Origin: Pseudomonas sp. LP_7_YM
GTDB lineage: Bacteria > Pseudomonadota > Gammaproteobacteria > Pseudomonadales > Pseudomonadaceae
Length of the DNA stretch: 64,000 nt
Assembly (NCBI RefSeq): GCF_004364435.1
Contig: NZ_SOCT01000005.1
Span: forward strand, 124,001-188,000
Reading direction: 5' to 3'
Shown: positions 8,486 through 20,262 of the stretch, piece after piece
Layout: each line of letters starts with the position of its first letter
Numbering within the stretch: position 1 is the stretch's first letter
Notes under the pieces: model-generated
What the model saw: the letters and a program-made list of their open reading frames with translations, nothing else
Database searches by the model: none
What the model was told of the DNA's origin: nothing
Program-made: the position numbers and the translations under genes

Positions 8486-8839
8486 ATGAGCAGCAATAGC
8501 CAGAAAATTCGTGATTTGCGGCGGCAGATTCCGTCTTTCGCGTGCGTGCCCGGCTGCCACGATTGCTGCGGACCGGTGACGACTTCCTCCGAAGAAATGG
8601 CGCGTCTGCCCCGCAAGACGGCGGCCGAGCAAGAGGCTGCGCTCAGCGAACTGGACTGCGTGCACCTTGGGCCTGACGGTTGCACGGTGTACCAAGAGCG
8701 TCCGCTGATCTGCCGCCTGTTCGGTACCACGGCGACCCTGCCTTGCCCGAATGGGCGCCGTCCTGAAAACCTGATTCACCCGCGTGTGGAGAAGCAGGTG
8801 CATGAATACATCGCCTCGACGCGGCAGGTGTTGGTCTGA
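8486..8839 (+). CDS. YkgJ-family cysteine-cluster protein
   Basis: 117 residues. Cysteines are arranged as CVPGCHDCCG at the N-terminus, then CVHLGPDGC, CRLFG and CPNG, the pattern of the UPF0153/YkgJ family thought to bind zinc or an Fe-S cluster. The start at 8486 (MSSNSQKIRDLR) matches family N-termini; the frame is open to 8459, but those extra residues are not family-like. No enzymatic activity is established for this family member. It is flanked by the dad regulator and an amine oxidase, though no functional link is evident. Confidence 0.8.
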   Translation: MSSNSQKIRDLRRQIPSFACVPGCHDCCGPVTTSSEEMARLPRKTAAEQEAALSELDCVHLGPDGCTVYQERPLICRLFGTTATLPCPNGRRPENLIHPRVEKQVHEYIASTRQVLV

Positions 8840-8896
8840 CTTACGGACGCTTCCACAGGAGCAGGTTCAGCCGGGCCGCAGAGTCCAACCATATGG

Positions 8897-9385
8897 CTAC
8901 TCCGGAATCGGTAGATTCAAACTTTCTTTCACCTCTTCCATCACGATATAGCTCTTGGATTCGCGCACGTGGGGCAGTTTAAGCAGAATGTCCCCCAGCA
9001 GCTTGCGATACGACGCCATTTCGGAAATACGCGCTTTCACCAGATAATCGAAGTCGCCCGACACCAGGTGGCACTCCAGTACGTGCGGCAGTTTCAGCAC
9101 GGCTCGGCGGAATTCTTCAAAAGTGTCGCCTGATTTGTAGTCCAGGCTGATTTCCACGAATACCAGCAGGCTGGCCTTGAGGCTTTGTGGGTTGAGCCGG
9201 GCGTTGTAGCCCATGATGATGCCTTCGCGTTCCAGTCGCCGGACCCGCTCGGTACACGGCGTGGTAGACAAGCCCACACGCTCTCCCAGTTCGGTGAAAG
9301 AGATTCTGCCGTCGCTTTGCAGGATGCGCAGAATATTGCGGTCTATCTTGTCCAGCTCACGTTTTGACTGGTGTTGTGTGCGCAC
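8897..9385 (-). CDS. dadR: Lrp/AsnC regulator of D-alanine catabolism (DadR)
   Basis: 162 residues, the standard Lrp length. An N-terminal winged helix (DRNILRILQSDGRISFTELG, then TTPCTERVRRLE) precedes an AsnC-type RAM domain (LVSGDFDYLVKARI). The start is taken as GTG at 9385 with GAGG 7 bases upstream; a GTG at 9397 would add four residues. The gene is divergent from dadA. In P. aeruginosa the equivalent Lrp protein senses alanine and activates dadAX, and the same arrangement here supports that role. A symmetric candidate site lies at 9454-9475. Confidence 0.9.
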   Translation of the reverse strand: MRTQHQSKRELDKIDRNILRILQSDGRISFTELGERVGLSTTPCTERVRRLEREGIIMGYNARLNPQSLKASLLVFVEISLDYKSGDTFEEFRRAVLKLPHVLECHLVSGDFDYLVKARISEMASYRKLLGDILLKLPHVRESKSYIVMEEVKESLNLPIPE

Positions 9386-9453
9386 TGAAAACCTCACGCT
9401 GCGAAAACATCGGTTGCCGGGGGTTAACGTCGAATATAGGCGTTTATATAGTG

Positions 9454-9475
9454 AAAAGCACTGCTCGATGCTTTT
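9454..9475. promoter_or_regulatory. Inverted repeat in the dadR-dadA gap, candidate DadR/Lrp site
   Basis: AAAAGCA (9454-9460) and TGCTTTT (9469-9475) form a perfect 7-bp dyad with an 8-base spacer. A possible -10 element TATACT (9476-9481) directly follows. Lrp-family dimers bind AT-rich dyads of this kind, and the site is about 65 bases before the dadA start. The assignment is inference. Confidence 0.4.
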
Positions 9476-9541
9476 TATACTGCCTACATCCTGGGTTAAA
9501 ACTTCGAAACGTCAGCGGATATCCGCGATGAGGGAATCAAC

Positions 9542-10840
9542 ATGCGCGTTCTGGTCCTCGGAAGTGGCGTCATCGGCGTCACCAGTGCTTACTACCTGGC
9601 TCGTGCAGGCTTTGAGGTGACCGTCGTCGACCGTCAGCCTGCTGCTGCCATGGAGACCAGTTTCGCCAACGCCGGGCAGGTTTCACCGGGCTATGCGTCG
9701 CCATGGGCTGCACCGGGCGTTCCCCTCAAGGCCATCAAATGGTTGATGCAGCGCCACGCACCGCTGGCGATCAAGGCGACTGCCGACATCAACCAGTACC
9801 TGTGGATGGCGCAAATGCTGCGCAACTGCACCCAAAGCCGCTACGCGGTGAACAAGGAGCGCATGGTGCGTCTGTCCGAGTACAGCCGCGATTGCCTCGA
9901 CGAGTTGCGCGCCGAGACAGGCATCGCTTACGAAGACCGTAGCCTGGGCACTACGCAGTTGTTCCGTACCCAGGAACAACTCGACAACGCCGCCAAGGAC
10001 ATCTCTGTGCTTGAGCAGGCCGGCGTGCCCTATGAAGTGCTCGACCGCGAAGGCATTGCCCGCGTTGAACCTGCGCTGGCCAGCGTCAGTAATATCCTCA
10101 GCGGCGCGCTGCGGTTGCCCAACGACCAGACCGGCGATTGCCAGCTGTTCACTACGCGTCTGGCCGAGATGTGTGTGCAAGCGGGGGTGGAGTTCCGTTT
10201 TGGCCAGTCCATCGAGTCGATTGATTTTGCGGGCGACCGGATCAATGGCGTGCGTATCAACGGCAGACTGGAAACCGCTGACCGCTACGTACTGGCGTTG
10301 GGCAGCTACTCGCCGCAGCTGCTAAAGCCGTTGGGCATCAAGGCGCCTGTTTATCCACTCAAAGGCTACTCGCTGACCGTACCGATCACTAACCCGGGCA
10401 TGGCGCCAACCTCGACCATTCTCGACGAGACTTATAAGGTCGCCATCACCCGTTTCGACAACCGTATCCGCGTAGGCGGTATGGCTGAAATTGCCGGTTT
10501 CGACCTGTCGCTCAACCCGCGCCGTCGCGAAACGCTGGAGATGATCGTCAACGATCTTTATCCTCAGGGCGGCAACCTGAGCGAGGCCAGTTTCTGGACC
10601 GGTCTGCGCCCCACCACGCCAGACGGTACGCCAATCGTAGGTGCCACGCCGTATCGCAACCTGTTCCTCAATACCGGCCACGGAACACTGGGCTGGACCA
10701 TGGCCTGCGGTTCCGGTCGCTTGCTGGCCGATCTGATTGCGCGTAAAAAGCCGCAGATCAGCGCCGAAGGTCTCGATATTTCCCGTTACGGTAGTTCCAA
10801 GGAGATCGCCAAGCATGTCAGTACAGCGCCAGCTCACTAA
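9542..10840 (+). CDS. dadA: D-amino acid dehydrogenase, small subunit DadA
   Basis: 432 residues, the full family length. The FAD-binding motif GSGVIG is at residues 7-12, followed by [19 protein letters not shown]; the C-terminal [17 protein letters not shown] closes the FAD site. DadA oxidises D-alanine (and other D-amino acids) to pyruvate and ammonia at the inner membrane, passing electrons to the respiratory chain. It is the first gene of a cluster with ridA and dadX, so L-alanine racemised by DadX can be consumed. The 3' end overlaps ridA by 26 bases, suggesting coupled translation. Confidence 0.97.
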   Translation: MRVLVLGSGVIGVTSAYYLARAGFEVTVVDRQPAAAMETSFANAGQVSPGYASPWAAPGVPLKAIKWLMQRHAPLAIKATADINQYLWMAQMLRNCTQSRYAVNKERMVRLSEYSRDCLDELRAETGIAYEDRSLGTTQLFRTQEQLDNAAKDISVLEQAGVPYEVLDREGIARVEPALASVSNILSGALRLPNDQTGDCQLFTTRLAEMCVQAGVEFRFGQSIESIDFAGDRINGVRINGRLETADRYVLALGSYSPQLLKPLGIKAPVYPLKGYSLTVPITNPGMAPTSTILDETYKVAITRFDNRIRVGGMAEIAGFDLSLNPRRRETLEMIVNDLYPQGGNLSEASFWTGLRPTTPDGTPIVGATPYRNLFLNTGHGTLGWTMACGSGRLLADLIARKKPQISAEGLDISRYGSSKEIAKHVSTAPAH

Positions 10841-11168
10841 TGAGCGCATGAGTCAGATTGTCGCCCACAACGGCACCGTGTATCTCGCCGGGCAAGTGGG
10901 TAACGACCTGACCGCAGGTATCGAACAGCAGACCCGCGAGGTGCTGGGCAATGTGGAGCGCTTGCTGGACCTGGCAGGCACCGACAAGCACCGTATTCTG
11001 TCGGTCACGATTTACCTGAAGGACATCGACGCGCATTTCGCCGGGATGAACAGTGTGTGGGACACGTGGCTGCCAAAAGGCGTCGCACCGGCCCGCGCCA
11101 CGGTTGAAGCCAAATTGTGCGAGCCGGAAATTCTGGTCGAACTGTCGGTGACAGCTGCGTTGCCTTAA
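10815..11168 (+). CDS. RidA-family protein in the dad cluster
   Basis: 117 residues of the YjgF/YER057c/UK114 family, with [19 protein letters not shown] carrying the conserved arginine that binds the substrate carboxylate. RidA proteins hydrolyse reactive enamine/imine intermediates released by PLP and FAD enzymes. Here it would speed hydrolysis of the 2-iminopropionate formed by DadA, which fits its position inside the cluster. The start at 10815 lies inside dadA (26-base overlap), with GGAGATCGCC just upstream. A REPIN separates it from dadX. Confidence 0.9.
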   Translation: MSVQRQLTNERMSQIVAHNGTVYLAGQVGNDLTAGIEQQTREVLGNVERLLDLAGTDKHRILSVTIYLKDIDAHFAGMNSVWDTWLPKGVAPARATVEAKLCEPEILVELSVTAALP

Positions 11169-11187
11169 CGATTTAAATCACCTCGTC

Positions 11188-11283
11188 TCTGTGGGCGCGA
11201 GCTTGCTCGCGAATGCGTAGTGTCAGACGCTGCATTTTGTTGTCTGTGCACGACGTTTTCGCGAGCAGTTTCGCTCCCACAGA
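11188..11283. repeat. REP doublet (REPIN) between ridA and dadX
   Basis: The left arm 11188-11213 (GTGGGCGCGAGCTTGCTCGC) and the inverted right arm 11258-11283 match at nearly every position across a 44-base spacer. It fills most of the 147-base gap and ends 32 bases before the dadX start. Hairpin formation could change transcript stability or partly terminate read-through into dadX. Confidence 0.85.
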
Positions 11284-11315
11284 TTTTCATTTCTCCAATT
11301 CAGAATCACGTCCCC

Positions 11316-12389
11316 ATGCGTCCAGCCCGCGCCCTCATCGATCTTTCGGCCCTGCGCCACAACTATCAACTGGTCCGGGAAACCACCGGTGCCAAGGCAC
11401 TCGCCGTGATCAAGGCCGATGCCTATGGGCACGGCGCAGTGCGTGTCGCGCAGGCATTGGAAACCGATGCCGATGGCTTTGCCGTGGCTTGCATCGAAGA
11501 AGCGCTGGAGCTGCGTCAGTCCGGAATAGGCGCACCGATCCTGTTGTTGGAAGGTTTTTTCGATGCCGATGAACTGGCGCTGATCGTCGAGCACGATTTC
11601 TGGTGCGTGGTTCATTCGCTCTGGCAGCTCGACGCCATCGAGAAGTCCAGCCTCGGCAAGCCGCTGAATATCTGGTTGAAGATGGATTCCGGTATGCACC
11701 GCGTCGGCATTCATCCAAGCGAATATCAGGCCGCGTATCAACGGTTGCTCGGCACTGGCAAGGCAGCGAAGGTCGTGCTGATGAGCCACTTTTCCCGGGC
11801 TGATGAGCCGGGCAATGTGCGCACCGAAGAGCAGGTGGCGATTTTCCAGGCTGCCCGACAAGGCGTGGCTGCAGAGATCAGCCTGCGCAATTCGCCAGCA
11901 GTCATGGCCTGGCCGGACGTGCCCAGCGACTGGGTGCGCCCGGGCATCATGCTGTACGGGGCAACACCCTTCGATCAGCCCCAGTCGGTAGCCGACCGCT
12001 TGCAACCGGTCATGACCCTTGAATCCAAAGTCATCTGCGTGCGCGAACTGCTGGCAGGTGAGCCTATGGGTTATGGCGGCGCATTCGTCGCCGACCGCAA
12101 CATGCGCATCGGTGTGGTGGCGATGGGGTATGCCGACGGTTACCCACGTCAGGCGCCCACTGGCACGCCCGTGATGATAGAGGGCCAGCGCAGCCGGTTG
12201 CTGGGGCGCGTGTCGATGGACATGCTCTGCGTCGACCTGACCCCTGTGCAGGGCGCGGGTCTGGGCAGCTGCGTCGAATTGTGGGGCAAAAACGTGTTGG
12301 CCAGCGAAGTGGCAGCCAGCGCCGGAACCATTCCTTACCAGATCTTCTGCAATCTCAAACGGTTGCCAAGGCTCTATTCCGGGGGCTGA
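11316..12389 (+). CDS. dadX: Alanine racemase, catabolic (DadX)
   Basis: 357 residues. The PLP lysine is K33 in AVIKADAYGHG and the opposing catalytic tyrosine is Y253 in EPMGYGGAF, the classic two-base pair of alanine racemases. The C-terminal beta domain ends normally. It converts L-alanine to D-alanine for oxidation by DadA, and can supply cell wall D-alanine. The start at 11316 gives MRPARALIDLSALRHN, matching family N-termini; the frame is open to 11220 but that stretch includes the REPIN arm. Being third in the dad cluster argues for the catabolic isozyme rather than Alr. Confidence 0.95.
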   Translation: MRPARALIDLSALRHNYQLVRETTGAKALAVIKADAYGHGAVRVAQALETDADGFAVACIEEALELRQSGIGAPILLLEGFFDADELALIVEHDFWCVVHSLWQLDAIEKSSLGKPLNIWLKMDSGMHRVGIHPSEYQAAYQRLLGTGKAAKVVLMSHFSRADEPGNVRTEEQVAIFQAARQGVAAEISLRNSPAVMAWPDVPSDWVRPGIMLYGATPFDQPQSVADRLQPVMTLESKVICVRELLAGEPMGYGGAFVADRNMRIGVVAMGYADGYPRQAPTGTPVMIEGQRSRLLGRVSMDMLCVDLTPVQGAGLGSCVELWGKNVLASEVAASAGTIPYQIFCNLKRLPRLYSGG

Positions 12390-12538
12390 AGCTTCAGTAC
12401 CTGCGGCTTCTTCGCGGCCCTGAGTGGCCGCCAGCCCTTCTGCGGTTCCAGCCACAGGCTCAAGTGTTGTAAATACTGAACACTGTTGCCATCATGGCGA
12501 CCACTTGACCGTGCTTGATTATCCGGAGGACCCCCGCA

Positions 12539-13087
12539 TTGGACGTCGGTGAACGACTGCAATCCATTCGCAAACTCAAAGGTCTGTCGCAACGTGAACT
12601 CGCCAAACGAGCGGGCGTGACCAACAGCACCATTTCCATGATTGAAAAGAACAGCGTCAGCCCCTCGATCAGTTCCCTGCGCAAGGTGCTAAGCGGCATT
12701 CCGATGTCCATGGTGGAGTTCTTTTCCGAAGAACTGGAGCCGGAAAATCCGGCCCAGGTGGTCTATAAGGCCAGTGAGCTGATCGATATTTCGGACGGCG
12801 CTGTCACCATGAAACTGGTTGGCAAATCCCATCCGGGTCGGGCGATAGCCTTTTTGACCGAGGTGTATCCGCCAGGCGCCGACACGGGTGACGAAATGCT
12901 GGTTCACGAAGGCGAGGAGACCGGCATTCTGGTCGAAGGTCGCCTGGAACTGGTGATTGGCCTGGACACCTACGTGCTCGAAGCGGGCGACAGCTACTAT
13001 TTCCAGAGTTCGCGACCTCATCGCTTTCGTAATCCGTTCGATGTTCCGGCGCGGCTCATCAGCGCTGCCACGCCAGCGAACTTCTGA
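12539..13087 (+). CDS. puuR: PuuR-type transcriptional regulator
   Basis: 182 residues. Residues 1-60 form a Cro/C1-type helix-turn-helix (LKGLSQRELAKRAGVTNSTI) and the C-terminal third is a cupin (HEGEETGILVEGRLELVIG), the domain order of E. coli PuuR and P. aeruginosa PauR. It should repress polyamine-catabolic genes and release DNA in the presence of a polyamine. The start is TTG at 12539: GGAGGA lies at 12525-12530 with an 8-base spacer, and DVGERLQSIRKLKG matches family N-termini. Targets in this window may include the divergent cupin/kauB promoter with its palindrome at 291. Confidence 0.9.
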   Translation: MDVGERLQSIRKLKGLSQRELAKRAGVTNSTISMIEKNSVSPSISSLRKVLSGIPMSMVEFFSEELEPENPAQVVYKASELIDISDGAVTMKLVGKSHPGRAIAFLTEVYPPGADTGDEMLVHEGEETGILVEGRLELVIGLDTYVLEAGDSYYFQSSRPHRFRNPFDVPARLISAATPANF

Positions 13088-13132
13088 TTGGCGAACCCTG
13101 GTCCAATGGATAGACCGGCACGACAGGATCCT

Positions 13133-13435
13133 ATGTTCAAGAAAACGCTGCTGCTTTTGGGGCTTCCCATTCTGATGTTCGCCAGTGCGGCAGAAGCCAC
13201 CATGCGTTGTGGCACGGCGCTGATCAGCCTTGGCGACACCGTCGGTGTGGTCCGCGAAAAGTGCGGCGAGCCGGACCGCAGTGTCGAACACCAACCTGCA
13301 GTAAGAAGCAATGGCGTCCCGCGTTTCAATGCCGTGAAGGTGACGCTCTGGGTGTACGGCCCCCGCAATGGGGCTTCTCAACACCTGAAGTTCATCGAGG
13401 AAAAACTCGTAGCGATCGACACGAGAAGGGATTGA
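13133..13435 (+). CDS. Secreted DUF2845 protein
   Basis: 100 residues. The N-terminus MFKKTLLLLGLPILMFASA and following EA is a classic cleavable signal peptide, with the mature protein starting near residue 23. The rest matches the DUF2845 pattern (MRCGTALISLGDTVGVVREKC, GEPDR), with two cysteines that could form a disulfide. It is probably periplasmic; the function is unknown. AGGATC at 13125-13130 serves the ATG at 13133. The 120-base gap to the next gene holds nothing recognised. Confidence 0.8.
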   Translation: MFKKTLLLLGLPILMFASAAEATMRCGTALISLGDTVGVVREKCGEPDRSVEHQPAVRSNGVPRFNAVKVTLWVYGPRNGASQHLKFIEEKLVAIDTRRD

Positions 13436-13555
13436 TCTTGGCCGCAAGGTGATCTTGCTTCAGGCCAGAATCCACAGCGTATTAGCGGCACTGTGCAGCA
13501 ATTCTCCCTCATCCCCGGTCCAAGCTCCATCGAATAACAAACCAGGAGAGGCCGG

Positions 13556-15478
13556 ATGCCGTATTCCTGCTCGATCGAGCAAGCCGTCGATCACGTGCTG
13601 GCCGAGCTGCCAGCGCATATCCGCATGGGGATGCCCTTGGGGCTGGGCAAGCCCAACCGCTTTGCCAATGCGCTGTATGCCCGGATCAAATCCCTGCCTG
13701 ACCGGCAGCTGACCATCTCTACCGCGCTGTGTCTGGGACGTCCGAAGGCGGGCGACGGTTTGCAGGGTCGTTTCCTCGAGCCCTTTCTCGAGCGTGTGTT
13801 TGGCGACTACGTGGAGCTGGATTTCCTTGCCGATCTGCACAAAAGCAACCTGCCGCCGAACGTGCAGGTCGAGCAGTTCTTCATGCAGCCGGGCAGTCTG
13901 CTGGGCAGCGTGCAGGCGCAGCAGGATTACGTCAGCAGCAACTACAGCCATGTCGCTCGGGATCTCAACGCCAATGGTCTGAATCTGATCGCGCAAATGG
14001 TTGCTCATGACCCGCAACGTCCCGATCATCTGAGCCTGAGCTGCAACCCGGACATCACCCTGGATTTATTGCCCCGGCTGGCAAAGCGCCGCGCCGCGGG
14101 AGAGCACGTCCTTGTGCTTGGTCACGTTCATGCCGATCTGCCCTACATGCCCGGCCATGCCGAGGTCAGTGTCGATACCTTCGACCTGCTGATCGAGCAT
14201 GACGAGCGCAGCACCTTGTTTTCAACGCCGAACATGCCGGTGGGTTTCCAGGACCACTTTATCGGCTTGTACGCCAGCACGTTGGTGCGGGACGGCGGTA
14301 CGTTGCAGATCGGCATCGGCTCCATGGGCGACGCTTTGACCGCTGCGTTGTTGGCGCGGCAAGCCGATAACGAGACGTATCGCGCGTGCCTGGCCGAGCT
14401 TGACGGCATTTCCACCTGGAAGCCGTTGATCGAGACTGAAGGTGGGTTGGCGCCCTTTGAAGGCGGGCTTTACGGCTGCAGTGAAATGCTGGTCAACGGC
14501 CTGTTGGTGTTGCTCGATGCAGGCATCATCCGGCGCAAGGTGTACCCGGATGCGGCGCGGCAAAAACTGGCTAATGCCGACCTGCTGGATGAGTCCGTTC
14601 ACAGCGATGGCGTGCTGATCCATGGCGGGTTCTTTCTGGGACCAAGAAGCTTCTATGAGCGCTTGCGCGAGTTCTCGCCTGCGCAGATGCAGCAGATCGA
14701 CATGACCGCTATCAGCTACATCAACGAGCTGTACGGTGATGAGGACTTGAAGCGGCTGCAACGGCGCGATGCACGATTCATCAACAGCTCGTTCACGGTG
14801 ACACTGCTCGGCGCAGCCGTGTCCGATCAACTGGCAGACGGGCGAGTGGTCAGCGGTGTGGGCGGGCAATATAACTTCGTCGCCCAGGCCCACGCGCTGG
14901 AAGGTGCGCGGTCGATTCTGATCCTGCGCAGCTGGCGCGAGTCGGGCGGGGAGATCAGCTCGAATATCGTCTGGGAGTACGGCCATGCGACGATTCCGCG
15001 CCACCTGCGCGACATCGTCATTACCGAATACGGCATAGCCGATCTGCGTGGCAAGACGGACGCATCGGTGATCGAGGCCTTGCTCAACATCACCGACTCG
15101 CGGTTTCAGCCTGCGTTGATCGATCAGGCGCAGAAGGCTGGCAAGCTGCCAAAGAGTTTCCGCCTCGACCCGCTGTTCAGCCAGAACACGCCGCAACGGC
15201 TGAAAGAAATTCGTGAACGGTTCCCATCGTTATTTGTGGAGTACCCCTTGGGCAGCGACTTCAGCGCAGAGGAGCGGGATCTGCTGCGAGCGCTCAATTG
15301 GCTCAAGAGCAAATTCAAACTCACGGAGATCATCGAACTGGGCAAGGCAACCCTAGAGGCGCCCGAACCCGATGCATTTGCCGAGCACTTGCGGCGCATG
15401 GGGCTGGACGAGCCCCAAGGGCTGCGCGAGGAGTTGTATCAGCGGCTGTTACTGGCGGGGTTGCAGGCAACGAGTTAG
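13556..15478 (+). CDS. Acetyl-CoA hydrolase/transferase family protein
   Basis: 640 residues, longer than the roughly 500-residue acetyl-CoA hydrolases. The C-terminal domain shows the family segments VSGVGGQYNFVAQAH and ITEYGIADLRGKTD, where the catalytic glutamate region of class I CoA-transferases lies. The protein therefore moves CoA between short acids or hydrolyses acyl-CoA; the substrate is unknown. The N-terminus includes LGLGKPNRFANALYARI, typical of the long Pseudomonas subgroup. The extra length appears as an extended C-terminal tail (from about residue 545). AGGAGAGG precedes the ATG at 13556. Confidence 0.85.
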   Translation: MPYSCSIEQAVDHVLAELPAHIRMGMPLGLGKPNRFANALYARIKSLPDRQLTISTALCLGRPKAGDGLQGRFLEPFLERVFGDYVELDFLADLHKSNLPPNVQVEQFFMQPGSLLGSVQAQQDYVSSNYSHVARDLNANGLNLIAQMVAHDPQRPDHLSLSCNPDITLDLLPRLAKRRAAGEHVLVLGHVHADLPYMPGHAEVSVDTFDLLIEHDERSTLFSTPNMPVGFQDHFIGLYASTLVRDGGTLQIGIGSMGDALTAALLARQADNETYRACLAELDGISTWKPLIETEGGLAPFEGGLYGCSEMLVNGLLVLLDAGIIRRKVYPDAARQKLANADLLDESVHSDGVLIHGGFFLGPRSFYERLREFSPAQMQQIDMTAISYINELYGDEDLKRLQRRDARFINSSFTVTLLGAAVSDQLADGRVVSGVGGQYNFVAQAHALEGARSILILRSWRESGGEISSNIVWEYGHATIPRHLRDIVITEYGIADLRGKTDASVIEALLNITDSRFQPALIDQAQKAGKLPKSFRLDPLFSQNTPQRLKEIRERFPSLFVEYPLGSDFSAEERDLLRALNWLKSKFKLTEIIELGKATLEAPEPDAFAEHLRRMGLDEPQGLREELYQRLLLAGLQATS

Positions 15479-15511
15479 GTGCCAGGCCATAACGCAAGCC
15501 CCTGTCAGGTG

Positions 15512-16327
15512 TCAGGAAAGGGATTTGATGATCAGTAACGCTGCGGCGAAGAAACCGGTCACGGCAAACAGTTGTTGCAGTCTGGGGCCTGCAATGAATC
15601 GTGATACTTGCCGCCCAGCCATCAACCCCACCACGGCGCCTGCCGCGAAGGGCAGACCGACCGTCCAGTGCATCACACCGCTGATGCTGGCGCTGACCAC
15701 GCTGCCTGTGGAAACCAAAGCGATGACTGCCAGCGATGTGGCCACGGTGCTTTTCAGATTGAGGTCGGTGTAGCGCGTCAACGCCGGGACAATTACAAAC
15801 CCGCCGCCGACCCCGAGCAGGCCGGACAACAGGCCCGACATCATCCCGGTGAGGGCCAGAAAACGGGCGCAGGGCAGCGTCCAGCGCAGGCGACCTTCCA
15901 ACGGGTTGAGCACACACGGCAGAAAGCCCGCGCGCTCAAGCGGCTTGCCATGCCTGAGTTCATGAGCCGCCTTGCGATAGATTCGGCCGCAGGCGTACAG
16001 CAGCACCAGCGCAAAGCCCAGTGCCAGAGGTGTGTTGGGCACCTGGTGGGCCAGCCAAAGGCCCAGTGGCGCGAAGCAGATGCCAATCGCCGCGATGAAC
16101 AGCGCCGCGCGGTAGCGCACGATGCCCTGACGCAAACCCAGCAACGCGCCAACCGCAGACGCCAGCCCGACCGCCAGCAGCCCGACAGGCGCTGCTTCAA
16201 CCATCGTCAGGCCCAGGCCGAACACCAGCAATGGGACGGCAAGGATTCCGCCACCTGCGCCGGTCAATGCCAATACCGCTCCAATGATCGTACCGAGGCC
16301 GGCTCCGATCAATTCGTGTTCGTTCAT
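15512..16327 (-). CDS. TSUP-family (TauE/SafE) sulfur-anion exporter
   Basis: 271 residues with about eight hydrophobic segments and two TSUP repeats: GAGLGTIIGAVLALTGAGGG near the N-terminus and GLLSGLLGVGGGFVIVPAL in the second half, each ending in the GxGGG-type signature. The family exports sulfite, sulfoacetate or related anions across the inner membrane. It lies 39 bases downstream of an ETHE1/Blh-like sulfur dioxygenase on the same strand, so export of sulfite formed by that enzyme is a reasonable inference. Confidence 0.85.
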   Translation of the reverse strand: MNEHELIGAGLGTIIGAVLALTGAGGGILAVPLLVFGLGLTMVEAAPVGLLAVGLASAVGALLGLRQGIVRYRAALFIAAIGICFAPLGLWLAHQVPNTPLALGFALVLLYACGRIYRKAAHELRHGKPLERAGFLPCVLNPLEGRLRWTLPCARFLALTGMMSGLLSGLLGVGGGFVIVPALTRYTDLNLKSTVATSLAVIALVSTGSVVSASISGVMHWTVGLPFAAGAVVGLMAGRQVSRFIAGPRLQQLFAVTGFFAAALLIIKSLS

Positions 16328-16366
16328 CGTTTACTGTGTCCATTCCTCGTGTTGGTCAGAAATGAG

Positions 16367-17251
16367 TCAAAGCGCATTGATCGGGATTTTCAGGTAGCTC
16401 ACGCCGTTGCCTTCCGGCTCCGGCATGTGGCCACCGCGCATGTTGATCTGCACCGATGGCAGGATCAGCACCGGCATGTCCAGTGTTGCATCGCGTTTCT
16501 CACGCATTTGCACAAAGGCATCTTCATCGATGCCTTCACGGATATGAATGTTGTCTGCGCGTTGTTCGGCGACCGTGGTCATGTACATCAACTCGCGGCC
16601 ATTGGGTAGATAGTCGTGGCACATGAACAGGCGGGTCTGCGGTGGCAGGCTGAGGATCTTGCCGATCGAGCGATACAGCATGCGGGCGTCGGCGCCGGGG
16701 AAATCGCAGCGCGCCGTGCCGTAGTCAGGCATGAACAGTGTGTCGCCGACGAAGGCCACGGTCTCGCCATCGGCTTCGATCAGGTAGGTCATGCAGGCGG
16801 GCGTATGCCCGGGAGTGTGCATCGCTCTGGCTCGCAGCGAGCCGATCTGGAAGTGCGCGTCGTCCTCCAGCAGCCGGTCGAACTGGCTGCCGTCACGGGC
16901 GAACTCGCCGTGGGCGTTGAACAAGGCGCCGAAGACATTCTGCACCCGGGTGATGTGGCTGCCGATGGCCACGGTGCCGCCCAGTTGCTCCTTGAGGTAA
17001 GCCGCCGCGGAGACGTGATCGGCATGAACATGCGTTTCCAGAATCCACTCCACCGACACACCCAGTTCACGCACTCGGGCGATCAGCTTGTCGGCGGACT
17101 CAGTGTGGGTGCGCCCGGATTTGGGGTCGTAGTCCAGAACACTGTCGAGCAGCGCGGCCTTGAGGCTTGCGCGGTCTACGACCAGATAGCTGATGGTCGA
17201 GGTTTGCGGATCGAAGAACGCCTCTACGCTCAGTGCTTTGCCAATGTCCAT
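16367..17251 (-). CDS. Metallo-beta-lactamase-fold hydrolase, Blh/ETHE1-like
   Basis: 294 residues. Metal ligands are visible as THVHADH (H74, H76, D78, H79), H149 in MHTPGHT, D170 in FVGDTLF and H212 in MCHDY; GTARCDFPGADA after the GD motif is typical of persulfide (sulfur) dioxygenases rather than glyoxalase II. The family oxidises glutathione persulfide to sulfite. AGGAGG precedes the ATG at 17251, a strong ribosome site. It is followed by a TSUP exporter, matching Blh-containing sulfide detoxification operons. The BigR repressor and rhodanese often found with such operons are not in this window. Confidence 0.85.
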   Translation of the reverse strand: MDIGKALSVEAFFDPQTSTISYLVVDRASLKAALLDSVLDYDPKSGRTHTESADKLIARVRELGVSVEWILETHVHADHVSAAAYLKEQLGGTVAIGSHITRVQNVFGALFNAHGEFARDGSQFDRLLEDDAHFQIGSLRARAMHTPGHTPACMTYLIEADGETVAFVGDTLFMPDYGTARCDFPGADARMLYRSIGKILSLPPQTRLFMCHDYLPNGRELMYMTTVAEQRADNIHIREGIDEDAFVQMREKRDATLDMPVLILPSVQINMRGGHMPEPEGNGVSYLKIPINAL

Positions 17252-17440
17252 GAGATACCTCCTGTTCTGCTCACCTCACAAAACCTGTGGGAGTGAGCGT
17301 GTTCGGGGCCGCCATCGGACGAAGATGCCGTCACGGCAACCTCGACGTTTGACAATCATTCTTCCTGAGCCAGTTCAGTCCAACAGCGTGTGGTGATTCA
17401 TCCCGATAGCGGCGGGCATTCCAACAGCTCGATCCGTCGT

Positions 17441-20060
<2,620 letters not shown>

Positions 20061-20262
20061 GAGAAAAAAGGGGGTCGCTTGCGAAATGGGCGGGCATTTT
20101 AACAGGGTCCACGGTTTGTGCAGCGACCGTCCGACACTGTGATGCTTCACGCTATCTATATTTCGCCGTTTTGTTACATTTGCGTATCGCGCGGCGGATT
20201 TACTCGTTTGGTTGCCCCCGTTTGAGTGGGTGCAATGTCTTTTGTTTGTGTGGGGAGTTAGC

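Noticed and set aside
17284..17312. CCTGTGGGAGTGAGCG before the MBL-fold gene as a REP element
   Set aside because: Only the outer part resembles the REP core; no stem or inverted partner was found.
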